A stretch of 58,990 nt of DNA from UBA8752 sp965657965 (GTDB lineage Bacteria; Bacteroidota; Bacteroidia; Flavobacteriales_D; Sanyastnellaceae), in NCBI GenBank assembly GCA_965657965.1, contig CBFHQM010000013.1, positions 1-58,990 on the forward strand. The letters run 5' to 3'. The number at the start of each line of letters is the position of its first letter. Within the stretch, counting starts at the first letter, position 1. Made by a program: the position numbers and the translations under genes. The notes under the pieces are model-generated. The model saw only the letters and a list, made by a program, of their open reading frames with translations. It ran no database searches and was not told the origin of the DNA. Below, one piece after another: positions 24,866 to 33,744 of this stretch.

Positions 24866-26385
24866 TGCGGCGATTGTTCCCGCGTTGGGGCGCCCCTTTC
24901 TTTCTCCTCTTTTTGTTGGCGCTAGCGACTCCTGCCCATGCGCAAATCGCGGGTGTTGACATGATGGGGAGTCCCATTCCCGGCATTACGGCCATTGGAC
25001 ACCACGCGATTGGAGTCAACCCGGCGTTGTTGGCCACAGAAAAGCCGTTCACCGACAAGGATACTTTCCGCTCGGTTCCCGATTCGCTCTCGCGGAAGGG
25101 AAAAAAGGCTTTCCGTAAAAGTCAGCGGATGCGGTTTTTCAGTGGCTTCGAAGGCGGAGTGGTGCTCAACACCCCGTTGCTCGACGGCACACCATTGCTC
25201 AAATGGGGAGGCCAAGAGCAAACGTGGACGTTGGAAGAGCGCCGTTCGACTGCAGACCAAATGGGACAATCGCCAACCGAAATCGAGGCGCGGATGCGCT
25301 GGGTAGGTTGGTCGCGCCATGGCAAACGCGGAGGTTGGGGTTGGACAATTGAAGACCGTTATTCTGCTTCGTTGAATCCGAGCGAAAACTTAGCGAGTTA
25401 TGTCATGTTGGGCCAGGCTTCGAGCTTGTTTGATCAAGTAGAACTTGACGATGGCACCATCGTGGCGGTCGACGACTTGACCAATGCGCAATTTGAGCGC
25501 GTGGAGACCGGATTGAGGAGCAATGGGGATTTACTGGCCTTGGAGTTGTTGGACGGAAGTCGGTTCGCTGTTCAGCATGTGCGCTCATATGGTGCCGGCT
25601 TCGGAATAAAATTGTTGAACTCGGGGCCCATGGTCGTGGCTGCTGGATTGTCTGGACGATACTATCGAGGAAGTGGGTATTACGAAGTGGACGGAGAAAA
25701 GAAGACGGCTTTTGCGGCGTTCAACCGTGGTTTTGGTGCAAGCTTGGTGGCGCCGAATGCCACCTTGGGTGATGCTATACGGCCTGCCGGATTTGGCGTG
25801 GCGTTGGATGCGGCTGTGCGCATTGAGTTGGCCAACGTATGGTTTGCTTCACTCGCCGTCACAGAGGTAGGCAGCATGGACTGGCAGGGGGAGTCCTACA
25901 GTTTAACCAACCCTGTGGCCAGTGTGGAAGCTTGGACGACAGAGAACGGAGGCGTTTTGGACGCCTTGTCCGATGGTTTGGTTCCTTCTTCCTTGTTTTT
26001 GCAAGCCACACCCGAGAGAAGGGTAGTGGCCATGCCGAGCCGCCTTCGTTTGAATGGAGGAATGATGTTGTCCAAGCGGACGCTCCTCGGTGTGGAGTTA
26101 ACCGCCCCGTTGAACCAGGTGGCACTTCGTCAGCCATCGGAAATTGGATTGGGTGCCCAAAGTCAATTGGGGCCTTTCCTTGCGATGGGGGGAATGCGAT
26201 GGAAAGAGGGTGGTGATTTACGCTATCCTGTGGCCTTGATTTGGGCGAAGAAAAATAGCCGTTCGCAATTGGGATTGGCCACCGACGACCTTACGGGCTG
26301 GTTGGCTCCCGAAAGAAGATGGGGTTGGGGTTGGAGTTACACGAGAACACTGAGGCCGGCACAGGGTTTGCATGTAGGGAAGTGA
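24865..26385 (+). CDS. Outer-membrane beta-barrel-type protein (DUF5723-like)
   Basis: The protein has 506 residues. The start at 24865 gives a good signal peptide (MRRLFPRWGAPFFLLFLLAL ... AHAQ). The body is beta-rich with alternating aromatic and glycine residues (GAGFGIKLLNSGPMVVAAGL, MVVAAGLSGRYYRGSGYY), and it ends in WSYTRTLRPAQ. This resembles the DUF5723 and PorV-like barrels common in Bacteroidota. The family assignment is tentative and the cargo or ligand is unknown. It is coupled to ilvE by a 1-base overlap and followed by msrA after 18 bases. Confidence 0.6.
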   Translation: MRRLFPRWGAPFFLLFLLALATPAHAQIAGVDMMGSPIPGITAIGHHAIGVNPALLATEKPFTDKDTFRSVPDSLSRKGKKAFRKSQRMRFFSGFEGGVVLNTPLLDGTPLLKWGGQEQTWTLEERRSTADQMGQSPTEIEARMRWVGWSRHGKRGGWGWTIEDRYSASLNPSENLASYVMLGQASSLFDQVELDDGTIVAVDDLTNAQFERVETGLRSNGDLLALELLDGSRFAVQHVRSYGAGFGIKLLNSGPMVVAAGLSGRYYRGSGYYEVDGEKKTAFAAFNRGFGASLVAPNATLGDAIRPAGFGVALDAAVRIELANVWFASLAVTEVGSMDWQGESYSLTNPVASVEAWTTENGGVLDALSDGLVPSSLFLQATPERRVVAMPSRLRLNGGMMLSKRTLLGVELTAPLNQVALRQPSEIGLGAQSQLGPFLAMGGMRWKEGGDLRYPVALIWAKKNSRSQLGLATDDLTGWLAPERRWGWGWSYTRTLRPAQGLHVGK

Positions 26386-26403
26386 TTAAACTCCCTCTTC
26401 AAC

Positions 26404-27075
26404 ATGACTGCTCGATTTTCCTTTTTTCCCTTCCTTTCTGGCTTGGTCCTTTTTTTGATCGGATGTGAATCAGCAGCACAGTCTGAATATTCAGACACCA
26501 ATACGAATGTGATGCAAAACAACAATCTCTCCTCTGATTTAGAATATGCGGTGCTTGCCGGCGGGTGCTTTTGGTGCACCGAGGCCATTTATGTGGAAAT
26601 GACGGGTGTTGTCTCTGTGGAAAGTGGGTACACTGGTGGTGCCATTAAGAACCCGGGATATCGAGAAATTTGTACGGGTCGTACAGGTCACGCAGAAGCG
26701 GTTCGGGTGGCGTTTGACCCCCAAGCAGTGTCCTACAGCGAGTTGCTTGAAGTTTTCTGGAGAACCCATGACCCCACCACTCTGAATCGCCAGGGGGCCG
26801 ACGTTGGAACCCAATATCGTTCGGCCATTTTCCCTCAAACCGAAGAACAAGAGAGGGTGGCCAAGGCCTCTTTGGCTGCGGCAGACGAGGCCGAACTATG
26901 GGACGCACCCATTGTGACTTCGATTGAAGCGAAAGGGCCTTTTTACGTGGCCGAGGCGTATCACCAAGATTACTTTGCCAACAACCCTGACCAAGGGTAT
27001 TGTGTCGCGGTTGTCGGACCCAAGGTCAAGAAATTCAAAGCCTTGTTTGCAGACAAGCTCAAGGCCCAGGATTGA
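26404..27075 (+). CDS. msrA: Peptide methionine-S-sulfoxide reductase, lipoprotein form
   Basis: The protein has 223 residues. The signal peptide ends in lipobox LIGC, so this MsrA is exported and lipid-anchored instead of cytosolic. The catalytic motif GGCFWCTEA and the family blocks SGYTGG, YREICTGRTGHAE and FWRTHDPTT are intact. A late cysteine (DQGYCVAV) probably acts as resolving residue. It would repair oxidised methionine in envelope proteins. An electron donor such as a periplasmic thioredoxin-like protein is required; a TlpA-like protein is encoded at 57327-58820. Confidence 0.93.
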   Translation: MTARFSFFPFLSGLVLFLIGCESAAQSEYSDTNTNVMQNNNLSSDLEYAVLAGGCFWCTEAIYVEMTGVVSVESGYTGGAIKNPGYREICTGRTGHAEAVRVAFDPQAVSYSELLEVFWRTHDPTTLNRQGADVGTQYRSAIFPQTEEQERVAKASLAAADEAELWDAPIVTSIEAKGPFYVAEAYHQDYFANNPDQGYCVAVVGPKVKKFKALFADKLKAQD

Positions 27076-27092
27076 ACCCTGCAGCGAGCGGA

Positions 27093-27125
27093 CCCTGCCA
27101 GAGACAGGCCTCCTGAAGGGCAGGG
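27093..27125 (+). other. Hairpin downstream of msrA
   Basis: CCCTGCC (27093-27099) pairs with GGCAGGG (27119-27125), with further complementarity inside the loop. No T tract follows, so it may be an RNA 3'-end stabiliser instead of an intrinsic terminator. Confidence 0.4.
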
Positions 27126-27172
27126 AGATCCGGTTGTTTGAAAATGAACACTGAATGCACTCTGTATTCCCG

Positions 27173-27200
27173 TTGAATCTTGGTTTGCCCTTTACTTTAG
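27173..27200 (+). promoter_or_regulatory. Putative promoter of the DUF6913-like gene
   Basis: TTG (27173-27175), 17 bases, then TACTTTAG (27193-27200), one mismatch from TAnnTTTG. The ATG at 27209 is only 8 bases beyond, implying a very short leader. Confidence 0.45.
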
Positions 27201-27208
27201 AAGGGCCT

Positions 27209-27805
27209 ATGCGCTTTCAAGGATTGCAAAAAAGATGGGGGCGCTTGGCGCTTAAAAGGGAAGCGCCTGCGCAAAGAAGGCGAGAAGGCAAACGCATCGA
27301 TGGCCAACATTCGGTATTGTTTTTGGCGCCAGCCCATACCGCAGCCTTGCGTTCTGACTTAAAAGACTTGGTTGAGGGATTGGAGGGACATCCCGATCTC
27401 GGCAATTGGAGCATTGGAGTGGATACGGGGTGGACCCGAAAAGCACACGCGAAATCACGTGCGCAACGGATCAAAAGTTTGGAGTCTGGAATGGCGCCTC
27501 CTCCGGATTTTCCTCAAGACGCCGCCGTTCATCTGTTTTGGAGGGATGAAGTCGGGGGAAATGGACTGCCGAAGGTCATGCCCGATTGGATGAACAAGGC
27601 GGATGTCCTGATTCTGCTTGACCCTTCGGAAGACAATTTGGTTTTGAGCGCACTATTGAAGCGGTCCAAGGTGTCCTTTAAAGTGGGCCCAACCGAGTCA
27701 CATTGTGAAGATTTAGACTTTATGTTGGCTTGGCCGAAAGGTGGCGACATGTCATCTTTCGTTCAATTGGCGTTGCATTATTTGAAAACACTCGACTTGA
27801 AATGA
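27209..27805 (+). CDS. DUF6913-like protein encoded next to dapA
   Basis: The protein has 198 residues, no signal peptide and a basic N-terminus (MRFQGLQKRWGRLALKREAP). The pattern FLAPAHTAALRSDLKDL ... ADVLILLDPSEDNLVLSALL ... SFKVGP ... LQLALHYLKTL-like ending fits the small protein usually encoded just upstream of dapA in Flavobacteriia. This is recognised from overall layout, since sequence conservation in the family is low. Its stop overlaps the dapA start (ATGA), so the two are co-translated. The function is unknown; conserved linkage suggests a link to lysine or peptidoglycan precursor synthesis. Confidence 0.55.
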   Translation: MRFQGLQKRWGRLALKREAPAQRRREGKRIDGQHSVLFLAPAHTAALRSDLKDLVEGLEGHPDLGNWSIGVDTGWTRKAHAKSRAQRIKSLESGMAPPPDFPQDAAVHLFWRDEVGGNGLPKVMPDWMNKADVLILLDPSEDNLVLSALLKRSKVSFKVGPTESHCEDLDFMLAWPKGGDMSSFVQLALHYLKTLDLK

Positions 27806-28710
27806 CCAAGCGATTCAGTGGCCTCGGCGTGGCCCTCATTACGCCTTTCAGCGATGAAGGTGCAATTGACTTTCCAGGATTGGAAAAGATGGTGCATCAT
27901 GTGTCGGGCAGCAAGGCTCACTTTTTGGTGGTTTTGGGCAGCACAGGTGAGGCTCAGCTAATGGACGGCCAAGAGCAAAGACGGGTGTTGGATTTCGTCC
28001 AAGAGGTGAACGCGGGCCGTTTGCCTGTGGTTTCGGGATTTGATGGGAGCGGCGGCACTGCTGCTGCGGTTCGTCGCATTGAACAAATGGACACCAAGGG
28101 TCTGGCCGGTTTGCTGGTGAGTCCTCCGCCATACATCAAGCCCAGTCAAGCCGCACTTGTTGCGTACTACCAGGCGTTGGCCGAAGCGTCTCCATTGCCC
28201 ATCATCATGTACAATGTGCCTTCACGTGCAGGGGTCAACATGGAGCCTAAAACCATCATAGAAGTCGCCCGCACGTGCCCTCAAATTGTGGCCTTGAAGC
28301 AAGCCAATGACGACATGGTGGCATTCCAGCAGATTCGAGCGGGGGTCCCGCAGGAGTTTGCCATGTTGTCGGGCGACGATGTCAATGCCATCCCCATGAT
28401 GTCCTTGGGGGGCGATGGCTTGGTGAGTGTGATTGGCAATGCGTTCCCGAATCAATGGGCTGCGGCCATGGACCTTGCATCCTTTGGCTCTGTGAAAGAG
28501 GCGGGAGAAATGTTGAGCGACAACCGTGCCCTGCTTGATGTCCTCTTCGACGAGGGCAATCCAACGGGCATTAAGGCGGTGTGCAACCTCATGGGGTTGT
28601 GCAGTCCATCCCCCCGTTTGCCGCTACTTCCGGCTTCGAGTGCATTGCGCACGCGACTCTACCAAGCGATGGCAGAGATGGACGCAGTGCCAACCAAGGC
28701 AGAAGGCTAA
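27802..28710 (+). CDS. dapA: 4-hydroxy-tetrahydrodipicolinate synthase
   Basis: The protein has 302 residues. DapA condenses pyruvate with aspartate semialdehyde in the lysine/diaminopimelate pathway. The Schiff-base lysine lies in QIVALKQAN, and the proton-relay tyrosine in IIMYNVPSRAG. The usual GTTGE loop reads GSTGEA. The start at 27802 gives the family N-terminus (FSGLGVALITPFSDEG) and overlaps the upstream stop by 4 bases. It converges with the transketolase C-terminal subunit gene 35 bases later, with no obvious terminator. Confidence 0.93.
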   Translation: MTKRFSGLGVALITPFSDEGAIDFPGLEKMVHHVSGSKAHFLVVLGSTGEAQLMDGQEQRRVLDFVQEVNAGRLPVVSGFDGSGGTAAAVRRIEQMDTKGLAGLLVSPPPYIKPSQAALVAYYQALAEASPLPIIMYNVPSRAGVNMEPKTIIEVARTCPQIVALKQANDDMVAFQQIRAGVPQEFAMLSGDDVNAIPMMSLGGDGLVSVIGNAFPNQWAAAMDLASFGSVKEAGEMLSDNRALLDVLFDEGNPTGIKAVCNLMGLCSPSPRLPLLPASSALRTRLYQAMAEMDAVPTKAEG

Positions 28711-28745
28711 CCCAGAGCGCGTTTGCTTGGGGTTGCAAGAAAAGG

Positions 28746-29738
28746 TCAGGCGACCAATCCTTGCTTCACAGCCACAGCTTCGCGACAAGCTTCAACAATG
28801 GCCTGTGGTCCGAGTCCGTACTTCTCGAGCAATTGTGCGGGTGTACCGGATTCACCAAAGCTGTCGTTCACAGCGACGAAACGCTGAGGAACGGGATGGT
28901 TGCTGGCCAGGCAGCCGGCCAAGCTTTCTCCCAAACCGCCAGCGCGTTGATGCTCCTCGGCAGAGACAACGCATCCTGTGCGTCCAACGCTTTCCAACAA
29001 GGCAGCCTCGTCGAGCGGCTTGACCGTATGCATATCGAGGAGGTCCACAGAAATGCCTTCGGCAGCCAATGCTCTGGCGGCGAGAATGGCGTTCCACACC
29101 AAATGTCCATTGGCCACCAACGTGACATCTGAGCCAGTGAATACGCGCCTCGCTTTTCCAATCACAAACGGCGTTTCGGCGTCTGTGATAATGGGCACCT
29201 TGGGGCGCCCGAAACGAAAATAGACTGGGCCGTGATGTTCGGCGATGGCGTGGGTTGCCGCGCGGGTCTGCTCGAAATCACAAGTGTGAATCACGGTCAT
29301 GTTCGGCAGCATTTTCATCATGCCAACATCTTCCAAGATTTGGTGTGTTGCTCCATCTTCACCCAAGGTCAATCCGCAGTGTGAGGCGCAGATTTTGACG
29401 TTTTTTTCGCTGTAGGCTACGCTCTGACGAATCTGATCGTAGACGCGGCCCGTGGAAAAATTGGCGAAGGTGCCCGTAAAGGGAATGAGACCTCCAATGG
29501 TCATGCCCGCAGCGACGCCAATCATGTTGGCTTCTGCGATTCCTGCTTGATGGAAGCGCTCTGGGAAGGCGTCTTGAAAGGCGTTCATCTTCAGCGAGCC
29601 CGTGAGGTCGGCACAGAGGGCCACCACATTCGTATGGGCTTGTCCGACCTCGAGAAGGCCTTGACCGAATCCGCTTCGTGTGTCCTTTCGGGTGAGGTTG
29701 TCCAATTCGGCGTTGTCCGCGGAGAGTAAATCAATCAT
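28746..29738 (-). CDS. Transketolase, C-terminal subunit
   Basis: The protein has 330 residues and contains the pyrimidine-binding and C-terminal domains of transketolase (ALCADLTGSLKMNAF, RFHQAGIAEANMIGVAAGM, GEDGATHQILEDVG, VVSAEEHQRAGGLG). The thiamine-activating glutamate lies in GIAEANM. Together with the protein encoded at 31159-32007 it makes one active site for the pentose phosphate pathway. The ATG at 29738 is used; it sits 2 bases after the stop of the VWA gene. The two halves are separated by that gene, not adjacent. Confidence 0.92.
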   Translation of the reverse strand: MIDLLSADNAELDNLTRKDTRSGFGQGLLEVGQAHTNVVALCADLTGSLKMNAFQDAFPERFHQAGIAEANMIGVAAGMTIGGLIPFTGTFANFSTGRVYDQIRQSVAYSEKNVKICASHCGLTLGEDGATHQILEDVGMMKMLPNMTVIHTCDFEQTRAATHAIAEHHGPVYFRFGRPKVPIITDAETPFVIGKARRVFTGSDVTLVANGHLVWNAILAARALAAEGISVDLLDMHTVKPLDEAALLESVGRTGCVVSAEEHQRAGGLGESLAGCLASNHPVPQRFVAVNDSFGESGTPAQLLEKYGLGPQAIVEACREAVAVKQGLVA

Positions 29739-29740
29739 GG

Positions 29741-31159
29741 TCAAAAATCGAGGGTGTGAATGCCGCCTGAGCGGAGGTTCAATGGGTGGGTAACGGAAAG
29801 TTCAGTTTGACGTGCACGCTTGGCACGGAAGATGACCACATACTGGCCGGGTTGGAGGTTGTACTGCCCAGAAGGGTCAGAGCCATCAAAGGGAACGACC
29901 AGTTGTCTGCCGGCTTCAGTTTCGAGGAAAATACCGCCATACCCCATGCCGCTGGTGTTCAGGCGAAGGGTACCTGGCTCAGAAATGGTGACGGGGACAA
30001 TGCGCCCGTCTCCAATGGTGACGCCTTCAACCTTGACAGGAGGGAGGGTTCCAAATTCGAGGTCGTAGGTGCCAGTGAGGTAGCGTTGCCGGGTTCCGAC
30101 GTTTTGCGTGTGAACCAAATTGCACCCGTCAGAACCCGAAGCCGTGATTCGAACGGGGAGGCCATTGAGGGGGCTTCGCGGTTGACTTGTGCTCAGGTCG
30201 ATAAAACCAGTGGGTGCAGAAATGGAGATGTGGTTGTGCTTGCGCGGTGTCAGTTCCACGTCTTCCTTGATCACGGGAGGAAGGGTGTGAACCACCACGT
30301 CATACCTTGGAACGGGGTTCAAAATCAAGGTATCCGGTACTGCGGCCGAATTCAGCGTATGTACGGCCTGCAATACCGCATGGCCGGAATTTTTTTCGAT
30401 GAACTCAAAGGGAAGGTTCGTTTGAACAGGCTCTCCTTTGCCATTCAAAAGGTCCAGTTGTGCCGAAGTCCGATGAATGGCCTGATCAATGACGATGTTC
30501 AATACTTCGCCAAAGACTTCGGGCTTCGAGGCGTCGAAATAGCGGCCCACGCATTGAAAGGTGTCCTGGTATTTTTCCTCTAGACCAATGCCAATGATGA
30601 AGGGCTTAATGGTTACGCCTTGGGCTTGAAGCGCGCGTGAAACTGCACATGGATCTTCGTCGCAGGCTTCGATGCCATCGGTGATGAGCAGAATCACGTT
30701 TTTGCCGGGCCCGCTCGTGGCAGCAAAATCGTCTGCGGCCTTGAGCAAAGACCGTGCAATGGGCGTGGTGCCCTGTGCCTTGAGTTTTTTGAGCTCCTGC
30801 TGAATGATCAAGTTGCGGCCCGGGCCAATGGGCACCACCAATTCGGTGTCGTCGCAATCCTGCTTGCCGGGAATGTGCTTGGTCCCATGGCCGTAAACGC
30901 GAAGGCCCAATTCCAAGCCTTCAATGTTGTAGAGGCTGTCCAAGGAAGCAGACAAGAGGGCTCGGGCAACGTCCCATTTGCGTTGTCTGCCCCAATAAGC
31001 ATTCATGGAATTGGACGCGTCGAAAACAAACAAAATGCGCGTGACTTCTGCCGCATCTTCTGGTTGACTTTGCGCGGCCAAGGTGCTCTGCTCTCCTCCA
31101 AAGGGAAGAAAGAACAACAGGGCCAACACTGCCTTGAAGTGGCGCAAAGGTCGGGTCAT
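29741..31159 (-). CDS. Secreted von Willebrand factor A domain protein
   Basis: The protein has 472 residues. A signal-like N-terminus (FKAVLALLFFLPFGGEQSTLAAQ) is followed by a VWA domain at about residues 40-220. The MIDAS metal site reads FVFDASNSM (DxSxS), with a distal threonine in QGTTPIARS and aspartate in LLITDGIEACDED. Cysteine pairs (QDCDD; EACDEDPC) suggest disulfides. The C-terminal half is beta-rich and not recognised. It overlaps the end of the transketolase N-terminal subunit gene by one base (TGATG) and precedes the C-terminal subunit gene by 2 bases. All three are therefore co-transcribed, which is puzzling for an exported protein among cytosolic enzyme subunits. Confidence 0.8.
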   Translation of the reverse strand: MTRPLRHFKAVLALLFFLPFGGEQSTLAAQSQPEDAAEVTRILFVFDASNSMNAYWGRQRKWDVARALLSASLDSLYNIEGLELGLRVYGHGTKHIPGKQDCDDTELVVPIGPGRNLIIQQELKKLKAQGTTPIARSLLKAADDFAATSGPGKNVILLITDGIEACDEDPCAVSRALQAQGVTIKPFIIGIGLEEKYQDTFQCVGRYFDASKPEVFGEVLNIVIDQAIHRTSAQLDLLNGKGEPVQTNLPFEFIEKNSGHAVLQAVHTLNSAAVPDTLILNPVPRYDVVVHTLPPVIKEDVELTPRKHNHISISAPTGFIDLSTSQPRSPLNGLPVRITASGSDGCNLVHTQNVGTRQRYLTGTYDLEFGTLPPVKVEGVTIGDGRIVPVTISEPGTLRLNTSGMGYGGIFLETEAGRQLVVPFDGSDPSGQYNLQPGQYVVIFRAKRARQTELSVTHPLNLRSGGIHTLDF

Positions 31160-32007
31160 CAATAGTCGGCCAGCGGGGTCGCAAGTTGTTCCAACGCACT
31201 GGAAAGTTGGTCGTCATTTGGCGCAACGCCATGCCATTTGTGCGTGCCTTCCATAAAGTCGACACCGCGTCCCATGTCTGTGCGCATTAGAACCATGACG
31301 GGCTTTCCTTGACCACCCGCAGCGCGGGCGGCCTTGAATGCGCGGTCGAGGTCTTGAAGATCATGTCCGTTGCATTCCAGAACAGTCCACCCGAATGCGG
31401 TCCATTTGTCGTGGAGGCTGCCGAGGGACATCACGTCTTTCACTGCGCCGTCAATTTGTTGGCCGTTCCAGTCCACAAAACTGATCAGGTTGTCAATCCC
31501 ATGGTGGGCGGCATAAATGGCGGCCTCCCAAATTTGACCTTCCTGAAGTTCGCCGTCACCATGCAAGGTGTAGACCCAACTGTTGGCTTCGCCGTTGAGC
31601 TTTTTGGCTTGTGCCGCACCGCAGGCGACACTCAGGCCTTGTCCGAGGGAACCACTGGCTACGCGAATGCCCGGAAGGCCTTCTTCTGTAGCGGGGTGTC
31701 CTTGCAATCGGCTGTTCAACTTCCGAAACGTCGCCAGTTCAGCGACGTCGAAATAGCCTCGGCGGGACAGTACACTGTACCAAACGGGGGAGATGTGCCC
31801 ATTGGAAAGGAAGAACAAGTCTTCTCCTTTGCCGTCCATGGACCAGCGACTGGGGTCGATGTTCATCTCTTCGAAGTAGAGCTTGACCAGAAAGTCGGTG
31901 CAGCCCAGCGAGCCGCCGGGGTGTCCGGAGCTGGCGCCATGCACCATGCGAACGATGTCGCGACGAACTTGAGTGCAGAGATCTTGGAGGGAAGAAGTAG
32001 GGGCCAT
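31159..32007 (-). CDS. Transketolase, N-terminal (thiamine pyrophosphate-binding) subunit
   Basis: The protein has 282 residues. The thiamine pyrophosphate motif is GDGELQEGQIWEA with the matching asparagine in SFVDWNGQQ; SGHPGGSLG and LSNGHISPVWYSVL are further transketolase signatures. The start at 32007 (MAPTSSLQDLCTQVRRDIV) is chosen because the upstream in-frame extension is unlike the family. It diverges from ychF across 128 bases. It heads the transcript that also carries the VWA gene and the C-terminal subunit gene. Confidence 0.92.
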   Translation of the reverse strand: MAPTSSLQDLCTQVRRDIVRMVHGASSGHPGGSLGCTDFLVKLYFEEMNIDPSRWSMDGKGEDLFFLSNGHISPVWYSVLSRRGYFDVAELATFRKLNSRLQGHPATEEGLPGIRVASGSLGQGLSVACGAAQAKKLNGEANSWVYTLHGDGELQEGQIWEAAIYAAHHGIDNLISFVDWNGQQIDGAVKDVMSLGSLHDKWTAFGWTVLECNGHDLQDLDRAFKAARAAGGQGKPVMVLMRTDMGRGVDFMEGTHKWHGVAPNDDQLSSALEQLATPLADY

Positions 32008-32107
32008 AAAGAATAGTTGCGTGTCCGGGGACCAAGGTAAGTGCCGCGGTTCCCCAACCACTTGGGATGTGAACAAAACGGGGAAAGTCAAGCGGTGTTG
32101 CCTCTGC

Positions 32108-32115
32108 TATCTTTG
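32108..32115 (+). promoter_or_regulatory. -7 promoter element for ychF
   Basis: TATCTTTG, continuing CGCC, lies 20 bases before the ychF ATG. Confidence 0.7.
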
Positions 32116-32135
32116 CGCCCCAATCCGAAGACAAC

Positions 32136-33233
32136 ATGGCCCTGAAATGCGGCATCGTCGGACTCCCCAATGTGGGCAAGTCCACCCTGTTCAATTGCCT
32201 CTCTAATGCCAAGGCGCAGAGTGCAAATTTTCCTTTCTGTACCATCGAGCCCAATTTGGGCGTGATCAATGTTCCCGATGAGCGCTTGGAACGCCTGGTG
32301 GAGATTGTGAATCCTCAAAACACCGTGCCCACAACTGTCGAGATTGTGGACATTGCTGGATTGGTCAAAGGCGCGAGCAAAGGAGAGGGGTTAGGCAACA
32401 AATTCTTGGCCAACATTCGAGAGACCCACGCCATTTTGCATGTGCTTCGCTGTTTTGAAGACGACAACATCGTTCACGTAGACGGTTCGGTTGACCCCAT
32501 CCGAGACAAGGAGGTCATCGACACCGAGCTTCAGTTGAAAGATTTGGAAACGGTAGAAACCCGACTTCAGAAGGTGGCCAAGCAGGCGTCCATTGGAGAC
32601 AAGGATGCACGCAAACAAGCGGATTTATTGACGCGCATCAAGGCGTCTTTGGAGCAAGGAATTTCTGCACGGGCTGTCGAACGTGAAGAATCTGAGGAGC
32701 CACTGTTTCAAGACATGCAATTGCTGACCGGTAAACCGGTTCTATATGTGTGCAATGTCGAAGAGACAGCCGTGGTCAATGGCAACCAACACGTAGAGCG
32801 GGTCCGGGCCATGGCGGCAGAGGAAGGGGCAGGGGCCCTCATCATTGGTGCTGGAATCGAAGCGGACATTGCAGAGTTGGAGGATGCGGAGGAGCGCGAG
32901 ATGTTCTTGTCGGACATCGGTTTGAAAGAAGCGGGTGTGGCCAAGCTCATCCGTTCTGCTTATGCACTGCTCAATTTGCAGACCTATTTCACGGCAGGCG
33001 AAAAGGAAGTGCGGGCTTGGACAGTCAAGGAAGGCAGCACAGCGCCGCAGGCCGCGGGGGTCATCCACACCGACTTTGAGAAAGGATTCATCCGTGCGGA
33101 GGTCATGCAGTATGCGGACTTCGTTGAAATGGGCAGTGAACAGGCCGTAAAGGAAGCCGGCAAATTGAGCGTCGAAGGCAAGGAGTACATCGTCCAAGAC
33201 GGCGACATCATGCACTTCAGATTCAATGTTTAA
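32136..33233 (+). CDS. ychF: Redox-regulated ATPase/GTPase YchF (OLA1 family)
   Basis: The protein has 365 residues, the standard length. The P-loop is GLPNVGKSTLFN. NFPFCTIEPN (switch I) and DIAGLVKGASKGEGLGN (switch II) follow, with a coiled-coil insertion and a C-terminal TGS domain (DFVEMGSEQAVKEAG ... GDIMHFRFNV). YchF associates with ribosomes and prefers ATP over GTP. Its last 8 bases overlap the next lipoprotein gene. Confidence 0.96.
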   Translation: MALKCGIVGLPNVGKSTLFNCLSNAKAQSANFPFCTIEPNLGVINVPDERLERLVEIVNPQNTVPTTVEIVDIAGLVKGASKGEGLGNKFLANIRETHAILHVLRCFEDDNIVHVDGSVDPIRDKEVIDTELQLKDLETVETRLQKVAKQASIGDKDARKQADLLTRIKASLEQGISARAVEREESEEPLFQDMQLLTGKPVLYVCNVEETAVVNGNQHVERVRAMAAEEGAGALIIGAGIEADIAELEDAEEREMFLSDIGLKEAGVAKLIRSAYALLNLQTYFTAGEKEVRAWTVKEGSTAPQAAGVIHTDFEKGFIRAEVMQYADFVEMGSEQAVKEAGKLSVEGKEYIVQDGDIMHFRFNV

Positions 33234-33723
33234 CCCTGACTCTATCAGCAGCTTGCGACCATGGTGGAGGGCGGTGATGCTCACCGGGATGGTTGTGCTG
33301 ATTGCAATGGGAGGCTGTGTTGCCGATCCAAAGGCAGAGGTCGAAGATCAGAAATCGCCGACTGCAGCCATTTTGGGCCAGATGGCCGAGCAAGAAGAAG
33401 CGTGGAATCGGGGAGACCTCGAGGCGTTTATGTTGCCTTACTGGAAGTCAGACAGCCTTCTTTTCATTGGAAGTCGTGGCCCCTCTTACGGGTGGGAAAC
33501 CACCTTGGCCAATTACAAGAAAGGATATCCCACAGCCGAGGCGATGGGGACATTGACGTTTGAGGTGAGTCAGTTGGATGTTTTGTCCAATGACGTGGCC
33601 CTGGTCGTTGGGGCTTGGCATTTGGGAGAGCGCGGTGGCCTTGAGGACCTTTCAGGCTGGTTCAGCCTGGTTTGGCGCCAATTTGATGGGCACTGGGTCA
33701 TTGTTCGAGACCACAGCAGCTAA
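33226..33723 (+). CDS. SnoaL/DUF4440-like lipoprotein
   Basis: The protein has 165 residues. The lipobox IAMGGC follows a fairly long basic N-terminus; a later ATG at 33277 would give a shorter signal peptide. The mature part has the NTF2-like pattern of the DUF4440/SnoaL group (ILGQMAEQEEAWNRGDLEAF, DVALVVGAWHLGE, GWFSLVWRQFDGHWVIVRDHSS). Proteins of this fold bind small ligands or are enzyme relatives; a function here cannot be assigned. It overlaps ychF by 8 bases. Confidence 0.75.
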   Translation: MFNPDSISSLRPWWRAVMLTGMVVLIAMGGCVADPKAEVEDQKSPTAAILGQMAEQEEAWNRGDLEAFMLPYWKSDSLLFIGSRGPSYGWETTLANYKKGYPTAEAMGTLTFEVSQLDVLSNDVALVVGAWHLGERGGLEDLSGWFSLVWRQFDGHWVIVRDHSS

Positions 33724-33744
33724 ACCCATTTTTCTTCTCTGCAA

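Noticed and set aside
27093..27125. Hairpin after msrA as an intrinsic terminator
   Set aside because: No T tract follows the stem, so it is listed only as a hairpin.
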